From: Tropicimonas sp. IMCC34043 | Lineage (GTDB): Bacteria > Pseudomonadota > Alphaproteobacteria > Rhodobacterales > Rhodobacteraceae | Length of the DNA: 64,000 nucleotides | Direction of reading: 5' to 3' | NCBI RefSeq assembly: GCF_003390845.1 | Contig: NZ_QMEK01000003.1 | Coordinates: 62,001-126,000, forward strand | Shown here: positions 46,310 through 53,871 of the stretch, piece by piece | Position numbering within the stretch: the stretch's first letter is position 1 | Layout: every line of letters starts with the position of its first letter | The notes under the pieces: model-generated | What the model was told of the DNA's origin: nothing | What the model saw: the letters and a program-made list of their open reading frames with translations, nothing else | Database searches by the model: none | Position numbers and translations under genes: made by a program

Positions 46310-47272
46310 ATGAAGGAAATATCCGTCCCGATCGAGGCCGATTCCGAAGGGTATCTCGACAAGGAATGTCCATCTGAACCGTGCCTTTTCCTCTTCAAGG
46401 TCCACGGTGACGACTGGTCGAACATGGTTCGAGATGAGGAGGTATTTTGTCCATCCTGCGGGCATGTCGCCCCTGCAAAGTCGTGGCACCCCAGAGCCCA
46501 GCTCGAGGCCGCGCGAGACTACGCCCTCGGCACCATCGCCAATTCCATGAACACGGCTATGAGAGCGGATGCTGCGGCGTCTAAGCGTCGCCAAAACCGC
46601 CATTCCTTCCTGAGTATTACCCTTGACGTGAAGGGCGGCAGGGACACTGTGCTTGTGCCAGTAGCGGCAGCGGAGCCCATGCGGCTACGTACCTCCTGCG
46701 AGAGCTGTGGTTGCCGCTACTCCTACGTTGGCGCTGCGTACTTCTGTCCGAGCTGTGGGGAGAACTCTGCAAGCCATACCTTTACGCAAACCCTGAACAC
46801 GATCCGCACCGCTGCGGGACTTGGCGAAACCCTACGGAACACGCTCGGCCCAGATGAGGCCGAGGTGATGATCCGCACGCTTCTGGAAAAGGCGATCCAG
46901 GACACGGTAATGTCGTTCCAGAGGCTGAACGAGCAGCTGTATGAACGTCAGAGCGGCAAGACGGCCCGCCGCAATGCCTTCCAGAAGCTCGATGCGGGTT
47001 CAGACTTGTGGAAGGCGGAGATCGGACATGCCTATGTCGATTTGATCGACCAGGCCAAACTTGACCAACTCAAGATTTACTTCCAGCAGCGCCATCTTCT
47101 CGCGCATCAGCAGGGAATCGTAGATCAGGACTACATTGATCGAAGCGGCGACAAGACCTACGCCGTAGGGCAACGCCTAATTGTTCGAGAGCGATCGGCG
47201 CAAAAATTTGCAGACTTGGTCGAGGAATTAGGTGACGAGCTGAGGCAGCGGATAGAATCAAAAAGCGGATGA
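46310..47272 (+). CDS. Double zinc-ribbon protein with HEPN-like C-terminus, third gene of the CBASS operon
   Basis: The 320-residue protein has two Cys4 zinc-binding sites: C20/C25 with C47/C50 (EVFCPSCGH) and C130/C133 with C146/C149 (CESCGC, FCPSCG). The C-terminal third is helical and contains YFQQRHLLAHQQGIVD, an R261-x4-H266 motif typical of HEPN-type RNases. I do not recognise it as a named family. The frame is open upstream of the ATG: a CTG at 46241 would overlap the CD-NTase stop (CTGA) and give 343 residues with a plausible helical N-terminus (TPLKAYPIFKNLQRELERLG), so the true start may be there. It follows the CD-NTase closely on the same strand and is followed by a 160-bp gap before Gabija. 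It could be an extra CBASS effector or regulator. Confidence 0.72.
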   Translation: MKEISVPIEADSEGYLDKECPSEPCLFLFKVHGDDWSNMVRDEEVFCPSCGHVAPAKSWHPRAQLEAARDYALGTIANSMNTAMRADAAASKRRQNRHSFLSITLDVKGGRDTVLVPVAAAEPMRLRTSCESCGCRYSYVGAAYFCPSCGENSASHTFTQTLNTIRTAAGLGETLRNTLGPDEAEVMIRTLLEKAIQDTVMSFQRLNEQLYERQSGKTARRNAFQKLDAGSDLWKAEIGHAYVDLIDQAKLDQLKIYFQQRHLLAHQQGIVDQDYIDRSGDKTYAVGQRLIVRERSAQKFADLVEELGDELRQRIESKSG

Positions 47273-47434
47273 CTTCGATAGATTTCGAAACGGAAATCCG
47301 GCAAGCCTAAAAAAGTGTCGGCGCGCTCGCCGCTATTAAGAGATGGATGCAATAGCATCAATGCAGTTTAAAGAGCATAGCGCTTTCCGTTATCCGGAGG
47401 GCAAAAAAATGATGACATAACTTGCGCGGATAGC
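47273..47434. promoter_or_regulatory. Gabija upstream region
   Basis: A 162-bp gap, A+T-richer than the genes, between the zinc-ribbon gene and gajA. It contains GATGC-AATA-GCATC (about 47346-47359), a five-base-arm hairpin. It probably carries the gajAB promoter. Confidence 0.4.
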
Positions 47435-49153
47435 ATGGCCCAAATTCGAAAACTCGATATCCTCAATTTCAGGAGTATCAGATCCCTTTCCTGGCTTCCT
47501 ACTGCCGGGATCAACTGTTTGGTGGGCCCCGGCGACAGCGGCAAGTCGACCATCCTCGACGCCATTGATCTCTGCATGGGGGCGAGGCGCACGATCCAGT
47601 TCACCGACGCGGACTTCACCGATCTCGCCGTCGATGCTCCGATCGAGATAACCATTACGCTTGGCGCATTGTCCGACCAGTTGAAGGCGCTCGATACCTA
47701 CGGCCTCTTTCTACGCGGCTTCGACGACGCAAGCGGAGAAGTAGAGGACGAGCCGCAGGCAGGTCTCGAAACGGTTTTGTGCCTCAGGTTGACGGTGGAC
47801 GCGGATCTTGAGCCGGTCTGGACACTGGTTTCCGAGCGAGCGGCAGTACTCGGGAGCGAGCGTTACCTCGCTTGGTCCGATCGGCAGGACATCGCCCCGA
47901 CACGGATTGGCTCGTATTCGGACGTGAACCTTTCATGGCGGCGTGGGTCCGTCTTGAACAAGCTATCCCGTGAGAAAGCCGACGCATCTGCAGTCCTTCT
48001 CGCAGCGGCGCGGGACGCCCGGGCACAATTCGGTGACACTGCGGACGAGCAGCTGTTGGAAGGGCTGGCAAAGGTCAAGAAAGTCGCTGACGGGTTGGGG
48101 ATTGGAGACGGGAACGACCTCCATGCTGAACTGGACGCGCATTCGGTATCCGTGTCGGCCGGAACGATCTCTCTACACAATGCGGACGGCATCCCCTTGA
48201 AGGGAATGGGTATCGGATCGACTCGCCTCCTGATAGCCGGTTTGCAGAAGGAGGCCGCTGCGGGATCGGCGATCGTGTTGGTCGATGAGGTAGAACACGG
48301 GCTCGAGCCACACCGGATCATCCAGTTTCTGAATGCGCTCGGCGCGAAGGACCCCGAGCCTTCCCTCCAGGTATTTATGACCAGTCATTCGCCGGTGGTT
48401 GTTCGGGAACTCGGCCTGATACCTCTGACAATCGCGCGGCAGGGCAATCATGGCCCAGAACTGAAAAGAGCTAGGGATCATCTTGAGCTGCAGGGAACGG
48501 CACGCCTCTTCCCAGAGGCATTTCTCGCCAAATCTATCTTGGTCTGCGAAGGTGCTACAGAGGTCGGGTTTGTTCGTGGGATCGACCAGTGGTGCGATGA
48601 CCAAGGAAAGCCCACGCTGCACTCGGCTGGGGCATGCCTTGTCGATGGGGGAGGCGGTGGCGATCAGATGCTCAGCCGAGCGCAGGCCTTCTGCACCCTC
48701 GGCTACCGATCCGCTCTTTTCCGGGACGATGACAAGCGCCCATCTGAAGTGAAGGAGTGCGACTTCCAACTGGACGGCGGGTGCGTCATTACTTGGCGGG
48801 ATGGCAAGAAGATTGAGGTGGAAATTTTCGACTCCATTCCACCAGACGCCGTGAGCCCGCTCTTGGACATCGCATTGGAAGAGCGAGGGGAACAGTCGAT
48901 CAACGATCAGCTCAAGACCGTCTCCGGAAACAAGGTTACCTTGGCCACCGTCCGGGCCGAAGTTAAAGCAAACGAACTCAGTCATGCTTCTCGTCACGCG
49001 CTCGGGGAAGCCTCTGGTAAGGGTTGGTTTAAGAACATCTCGACCATGGAGCGCGTCGCCCGAGATGTCATCGCTCCGAGGGCCGCGAACTTGGACCCGG
49101 AGTTTCGAAAGTCGATCAACTCCATTCGAAGATGGTGCTTGAATGCCAGATGA
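47435..49153 (+). CDS. gajA: Gabija protein GajA (OLD-family ATPase/TOPRIM nuclease)
   Basis: GajA is a nicking endonuclease with an ABC-type ATPase and a TOPRIM domain; with GajB it blocks phage replication. The 572-residue protein begins MAQIRKLDILNFRSIRSL and has Walker A GPGDSGKST (31-39), Walker B VLVDEVEHG (281-289) and an H-loop TSHSP (316-320). The TOPRIM domain starts with the catalytic Glu372 in ILVCEGATEVGFVRGI and has D404 (LVDGGG) and the D431-x-D433 motif in LFRDDDKR. The size and domain order match known GajA. It overlaps the helicase gene by 11 bp, the usual Gabija arrangement. Confidence 0.9.
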   Translation: MAQIRKLDILNFRSIRSLSWLPTAGINCLVGPGDSGKSTILDAIDLCMGARRTIQFTDADFTDLAVDAPIEITITLGALSDQLKALDTYGLFLRGFDDASGEVEDEPQAGLETVLCLRLTVDADLEPVWTLVSERAAVLGSERYLAWSDRQDIAPTRIGSYSDVNLSWRRGSVLNKLSREKADASAVLLAAARDARAQFGDTADEQLLEGLAKVKKVADGLGIGDGNDLHAELDAHSVSVSAGTISLHNADGIPLKGMGIGSTRLLIAGLQKEAAAGSAIVLVDEVEHGLEPHRIIQFLNALGAKDPEPSLQVFMTSHSPVVVRELGLIPLTIARQGNHGPELKRARDHLELQGTARLFPEAFLAKSILVCEGATEVGFVRGIDQWCDDQGKPTLHSAGACLVDGGGGGDQMLSRAQAFCTLGYRSALFRDDDKRPSEVKECDFQLDGGCVITWRDGKKIEVEIFDSIPPDAVSPLLDIALEERGEQSINDQLKTVSGNKVTLATVRAEVKANELSHASRHALGEASGKGWFKNISTMERVARDVIAPRAANLDPEFRKSINSIRRWCLNAR

Positions 49154-50567
49154 CTTCGACCTTCTTCAGGTCGCTAAGGGTGCGGTAGAGGCACCGGCAG
49201 GTTGCGGAAAGACCGAGCTGATCGTCTCGGCCCTGCGCCGACATTCCGAAAAAAAACCCGTACTTGTCCTAACACACACGAACGCGGGGGTCGCTGCGCT
49301 CCGGCATCGGTTGTCGAGACATCGGGTGCAGCAAGATCGATACCGGCTGTCGACGATCGATGGCTGGGCCCTTCGCATTCTGAAGACCTTTCCTGCGCGA
49401 TCCGGGATCGCTCCCGCTCACCTCGACCTCGAGGATGCCAGACGAGATTACCCGGCGATTAAGACGGCAATCGCGCATTTTCTCTCCGGTCGGCATATCG
49501 ACGAAGTGCTTTCCGCAAGCTACAGCCGGGTCATCGTCGACGAGTATCAGGACTGTGACCCCGATCAGCATTCCGTGGTCTGTCATCTCGCAACCATTCT
49601 GCCTACCGTCATCCTCGGCGATCCGATGCAGGAAATTTTCAACTGGCGGGGCCACCACCCAAATTGGGAAGCCGACGTTCTCGGCACTTTTCCATTGGTC
49701 GCGGAACTGACGCGGCCATGGCGATGGGAAAATGCCGGCGCACATGAGCTCGGGACCTGGCTGCTCGAGGCGCGTCGCACGTTGAAGGCTGGTGATCGGA
49801 TCGACCTGCTAACTGCGCCCGACGATGTCGACTGGGTCCATCTGGACGGTACGAACGATCAAGAAAAGCAACGCCTTGCCTGCCTCACTCGGTCTCCGCA
49901 AGCCGGAGGGGAGGTCTTAATTATGACGGGAGGAACACAAAAAGGTCTGCAGCGGAGGCTAGCAAAGCAAACACCTGGCGCTGTAACCGTCGAGGCTGTT
50001 GATCTCGCAGACGTTACGGACTTCGCGAGCGAGATGGATCTCGTCGCCCCAGGGAACCTCGAAGCCGCACTCGACTTCGCTTTCGCGGTCATGACGGGGA
50101 TCGACCGGCAGAGCATTGCTCTCCGAGCCACAACGATTGCCGCTGATCGAAACCGGACGCCACCCGAGGCGCACGAACTTGCGGCCATCAAATACCGGGA
50201 AGTTGGGGATGCAGAATCCCTTATCGCCCTATTCGATGCACTAGAGGCCACGCAGGGTACTCGAACTTTCCGGCCGGAGATCCTGCGCACTTGCATCAAG
50301 GCTCTCCGATCGTCCGGTCCCAATGTGGGCTTTCTGGACGCCGCCAAGCGCATCCGTGAACAGCAACGCATCCTCGGGCGGCTCCTCCCGAAGAAAGCAG
50401 TGGGCAGTCCGCTCCTGCTCAAGGGGCTCGAGGGCGATGTAGCGGTCATCTTGGATGCCAGCGACTTCGACCGCAATGCCCTGAAAAACAGGAAGAACCT
50501 CTACGTCGCGATGACTCGAGGCTCCAGGAAACTTGTTGTTTGCTCGTCGACGCACCTCCTGGGGTAA
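49143..50567 (+). CDS. gajB: Gabija protein GajB (UvrD-like helicase)
   Basis: GajB is the SF1 UvrD-like partner of GajA. The 474-residue protein has motif I EAPAGCGKTELIV (16-28), motif Ia VLTHTNAGVAALRHRL, motif II VIVDEYQDCDPDQH (131-144), motif III ILGDPMQEIFNWRG and the final motifs LKGLEGDVAVILDA and NLYVAMTRGSRKLVVC. Short for a UvrD helicase, it matches the reduced GajB type. The start at 49143 lies inside the end of gajA, so translation is coupled. No other gene follows in the operon. Confidence 0.9.
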   Translation: MPDDFDLLQVAKGAVEAPAGCGKTELIVSALRRHSEKKPVLVLTHTNAGVAALRHRLSRHRVQQDRYRLSTIDGWALRILKTFPARSGIAPAHLDLEDARRDYPAIKTAIAHFLSGRHIDEVLSASYSRVIVDEYQDCDPDQHSVVCHLATILPTVILGDPMQEIFNWRGHHPNWEADVLGTFPLVAELTRPWRWENAGAHELGTWLLEARRTLKAGDRIDLLTAPDDVDWVHLDGTNDQEKQRLACLTRSPQAGGEVLIMTGGTQKGLQRRLAKQTPGAVTVEAVDLADVTDFASEMDLVAPGNLEAALDFAFAVMTGIDRQSIALRATTIAADRNRTPPEAHELAAIKYREVGDAESLIALFDALEATQGTRTFRPEILRTCIKALRSSGPNVGFLDAAKRIREQQRILGRLLPKKAVGSPLLLKGLEGDVAVILDASDFDRNALKNRKNLYVAMTRGSRKLVVCSSTHLLG

Positions 50568-50979
50568 TATGGTCAGGCAGAATTCCACCTGACGGGCCTT
50601 GACCTTGCCGACAAGATAGTTGTGATCCACTAGGCCAGGTAGTGAGACCTCCGAGCACAAGTGCCACCTTATTATTGGAGTCAGGCGAATCCTGTTTCGG
50701 CTCCTACATCTCTGAGCGCAGACCACGGCCACAGCAAATCTGAGAAATAATATTTCCTAGAATGAGTTATAGGCAATATCGCATTCCGGAAAGCTTATGC
50801 ATGCCTACCTTTAACAGCTGCGTCAGGGCCTCTGGCGCCGCATGCCGAAAATCCCATTCTATAATTCAAAAGTCGATGTAAATATAAGAGGTTATCCACA
50901 TTTCCGACAGTTCGGCCAGTTGTCTGCCTGGGGTCGGGCCGCAAAAATAGCTCGAGACATTCAGAAACGGAGGAATGGC
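50568..50979. promoter_or_regulatory. A+T-rich region before the primase/helicase pair, with one consensus DnaA box (50892-50900)
   Basis: About 410 bp without a gene I trust. The stretch 50735-50910 is rich in A+T (AATAATATTTCCTAG, TATAATTCAAAAGTCG) and contains one perfect DnaA box TTATCCACA at 50892-50900. It precedes a predicted primase and helicase, so it could be the replication origin of the island or simply a promoter. An ATG at 50842 would extend the primase-like gene across this region, but that part is not conserved-looking. Confidence 0.45.
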
Positions 50980-51723
50980 ATGAGCTTGCGGTTTACGCGC
51001 ATCACTTCTCATAAGCCGACTATCCTGAGCAAGCAATATGAGCTCAAGAACGGGAAGCTGGCGAAAAGCGTCAGCGCACACATGGTACGGGGCTTCGCGG
51101 TGGTTCGTGAAATCACCACGTTCTATGATTTCATCGGTGAGCTGACTCAGTTGCGGGAAAGTGATGCCTTGGCATATGGTCTGCCCAAAGGGACGACATC
51201 GGCTGCCGTCGTGACAAAAGACGCATTCGACAAACTCTCTCAGGATGCCAAGGCGGAAACGCTGACGCGTACCAATGAGCACTTCCATTGGTCCGATGGC
51301 CCTTCAATTCTGATGATCGACATCGATCCGCCTTCGGAGGCGGAAAGTGTTAGCCAGCGACAGGCGCTAGATGTGCTTATTGCCGCCTGTCCGAAGCTGC
51401 GGGAGATCCCGAAGATTTGGATGCCATCGTCGTCCAGCTACATCTATACTACAGATGGCAAAAATCTCACGGGCTTGCGCGGGCAACGCATTTACATGCC
51501 CGTCGACCGCGGGTCGGACATCCCCGACATTTCGGAAGCAATCTGGCAGCGCCTTTGGGCTTCAGGGCATGGTTTTGTGAAGGTCTCGAAGTCAGGGGCT
51601 CTCCTGAAAAATTCTCTAATCGACAATGCGGTCTACCAGCCGTCTCGGCTGGACTTCGCCGCCGGCGCCGTCACGGGCCCGGGGCTCGAGCAGCGTCGTG
51701 GATCGCCGGAGTATTTGCAATGA
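50980..51723 (+). CDS. Archaeo-eukaryotic-primase-like protein (probable)
   Basis: The 247-residue protein contains SILMIDIDPPSEAES, a D-x-D motif after a hydrophobic strand as in motif I of AEP/prim-pol proteins, then SSSSYIYTTDGKNLTGLRGQ where motif II would fall and PSRLDFAAGA near the end where the third acidic residue would lie. The match is partial, so I call it AEP-like only. The ATG at 50980 follows an ideal GGAGGAA ribosome-binding site. Its stop overlaps the next ATG by four bases (ATGA), coupling it to a helicase-like protein, which supports a primase-helicase replication module. Confidence 0.6.
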   Translation: MSLRFTRITSHKPTILSKQYELKNGKLAKSVSAHMVRGFAVVREITTFYDFIGELTQLRESDALAYGLPKGTTSAAVVTKDAFDKLSQDAKAETLTRTNEHFHWSDGPSILMIDIDPPSEAESVSQRQALDVLIAACPKLREIPKIWMPSSSSYIYTTDGKNLTGLRGQRIYMPVDRGSDIPDISEAIWQRLWASGHGFVKVSKSGALLKNSLIDNAVYQPSRLDFAAGAVTGPGLEQRRGSPEYLQ

Positions 51724-53663
51724 CGCGGATCGAAAGTTTCATCACAGCCGATCTGATCGCGACTGACGAGCAGATTTTGCAGCGCGCTGGCGAGGCAATG
51801 AACCGTGCCCTGCAGGATAAAAAGCGTGAAGCTGCCGCCGTTCGCGAGGGGTGGATGCAGATGCGCCAGCAGTCAATGCAGTCGCGTACCTCCGCAGCGC
51901 CCACGGCGCTCCGCGAGACACTTGATCGCGCCGCTCGAAAGCTGGAACTCGCGGGTGACTTCGAAATTCAGGTCATCGAGAAAGGGAAAAAAGAAACATC
52001 GGTTTTTACGGTTCGTCACATTCTTGATGATCGCGAGAAATTTAATGGCTGCCAGACACTGGATCCGCTTGAGCCTGACTATAACAGCTCAAGTGTGGTG
52101 GGTAAGCTGTTTTTGAAGAGCGCGACGCCCACGCTCCATTCGCTGGCACATGGCGGAATGACTTACAGACTTTTCTCAAGCGCGGACGAGCCGAATGTAT
52201 GTCGGAAAAGGCTCATTTGGAATGAGCGCAACCCTTCAGAGATTGTTTTGCGCTGTATCAACCAGATGAAAGCCACAGAGCGTTTCTTTTGCATGGGTGA
52301 GGCCGCAGCCTTGCTGAGAAATAATCGCGTAAGCATTCTGACTGAGCCTCTTCTGGACTTCGAGATATCGCGACACGTTGACCTCATGACTCAAAATGCA
52401 GAGGGAGAATACAAGGCTAAACAGATGCCGATCCGGCAGATTAAACAGATTCTTGACCTGGTGCCGAGTGAGCTGAAGCCGCTGGAATCAATCATCGATT
52501 ATCCGCTGCCTGATGAGGACGGCATTTTGCCCGAAATGCCCGGCTACATTGACAAGGCTGGGTTGTTTCTGACGAAGGATCCGGCGTTGTTTGATGTTCC
52601 TAAGGTGCCTTCCGAAGAGGACCTGCGAAAGGCCGTTGAAACATGCTTTTTGCCATTCACTCACTTTCAGTTCGAAAACCACACCCAGGGGCGCAGTGCA
52701 GTTCTTGCAGCTGTCATGACATCAGTTTTGCGACCCGCCGTCCCTGTTGCGCCAGTCATCGCAATCACCTCTCCCAGTCTGGGAGCGGGAAAATCGTACC
52801 TGGCGACTGCACTCGGAGCGATCGCGACAGGAGAAGTCCCTGATTGTCAGTCGCTTCCTGAAACGTCTGTCGAGCTTGAAAAGGTGTTGTTTTCACATCT
52901 GATGCAGGGGAGCCGTTTCGTTCACTTCGACAACGCCGATCAGAATGTTCAAAGTTCGGTGCTTTCTAGCTATGCCACGGCTGCACGCATCTCCGGGCGA
53001 ATTCTTGGCGTGAGCAAAATCAACAAGCACCTGCCTAACCGGGCGCTCCTGGTGATCAATGGCCGCAATCTCAGTTTCGGAAATGGTATGGCCAGACGGC
53101 ATATTCCAATCCGGTTGAAGCCAAGCTCTACGGCGGATCTGACCAAAGCCTACGACTTCATTCCGCAAGACCTGGCGTTGAAACGGCGGCACGACATCAT
53201 CACAGCTGTTCTGACACTCACCAGAGCCGCAAAGGCCGTATGCGTGTCACGACGGAATTTCGCAAGTTATGAGCAGTGGTCTCGTCTTGTTCGCGACCCT
53301 CTTGCTGCGATTGCAGAACTGATGCCGGATTTGGATCTTGTCGATCCGCTAGCCTTCCTTCAATCTGGCATGGCTGCCGATACACATGTGGAGCATACGG
53401 GCGAACTCCTGAGTTTTCTACAGGCACATTTCCAGGGGGAAGAATTTACATCTGCAGATGTACGTGAGCGCTGTTTGGGAGACCGAGCGTGGGACGATCT
53501 GGTTCGTACCGTTTTCCCATCTGGTAGTGGTAGGACAGCCCAAGGCATTGGCATTGTTCTCAGCCGGCTGCTTGATCAGCCTGCCCAGGATCGAGTTCTG
53601 CGGCGCCGAATGCGCGATGGCAAAAACATGTGGTTGATCGAGATGCTCAAGCCGAGCGATTAG
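51720..53663 (+). CDS. Helicase-like ATPase of the replication module
   Basis: The 647-residue protein has an N-terminal helical region and a P-loop ATPase with Walker A TSPSLGAGKSYLATALGAIA (about residues 350-370) and an acidic strand RFVHFDNADQ in the Walker B place, followed by ALLVINGRNLSFGNGMARRH, which resembles the sensor and Arg-finger part of phage and plasmid SF3/D5-like helicases. The C-terminal part may be a winged-helix (FTSADVRERCLGDRAWDDLV). The start ATGA overlaps the previous stop. Together with the AEP-like gene it forms a probable replication unit for the island. The exact family is not certain. Confidence 0.65.
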   Translation: MTRIESFITADLIATDEQILQRAGEAMNRALQDKKREAAAVREGWMQMRQQSMQSRTSAAPTALRETLDRAARKLELAGDFEIQVIEKGKKETSVFTVRHILDDREKFNGCQTLDPLEPDYNSSSVVGKLFLKSATPTLHSLAHGGMTYRLFSSADEPNVCRKRLIWNERNPSEIVLRCINQMKATERFFCMGEAAALLRNNRVSILTEPLLDFEISRHVDLMTQNAEGEYKAKQMPIRQIKQILDLVPSELKPLESIIDYPLPDEDGILPEMPGYIDKAGLFLTKDPALFDVPKVPSEEDLRKAVETCFLPFTHFQFENHTQGRSAVLAAVMTSVLRPAVPVAPVIAITSPSLGAGKSYLATALGAIATGEVPDCQSLPETSVELEKVLFSHLMQGSRFVHFDNADQNVQSSVLSSYATAARISGRILGVSKINKHLPNRALLVINGRNLSFGNGMARRHIPIRLKPSSTADLTKAYDFIPQDLALKRRHDIITAVLTLTRAAKAVCVSRRNFASYEQWSRLVRDPLAAIAELMPDLDLVDPLAFLQSGMAADTHVEHTGELLSFLQAHFQGEEFTSADVRERCLGDRAWDDLVRTVFPSGSGRTAQGIGIVLSRLLDQPAQDRVLRRRMRDGKNMWLIEMLKPSD

Positions 53664-53728
53664 CGGCATCTCCGCGTCATCTTTTATTTTGCAGAAATAC
53701 GAGCTTGAAATGAGTTCTGGCAGGGCTC

Positions 53729-53764
53729 GATAATATGAATGCGCCCACCACGCATCATATTATC
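53729..53764. promoter_or_regulatory. Long hairpin between replication module and methyltransferase operon
   Basis: GATAATATGAATGCG (53729-53743) pairs with CGCATCATATTATC (53751-53764), a 14-bp stem with one bulged A and a seven-base loop. It is A+T-rich. It may be a terminator of the replication genes, or a site for a regulator of the methyltransferase operon starting at 53872. Confidence 0.55.
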
Positions 53765-53871
53765 GGGCCTTGTAGTAACTTCAGGTTCGGCCTGGAGGCG
53801 GCGAGCACCAAACGCTCTGGCCCGCTCGGGCGATTTACCCTACCAATAGGGCAACGACGCCGAGGCCCTTG

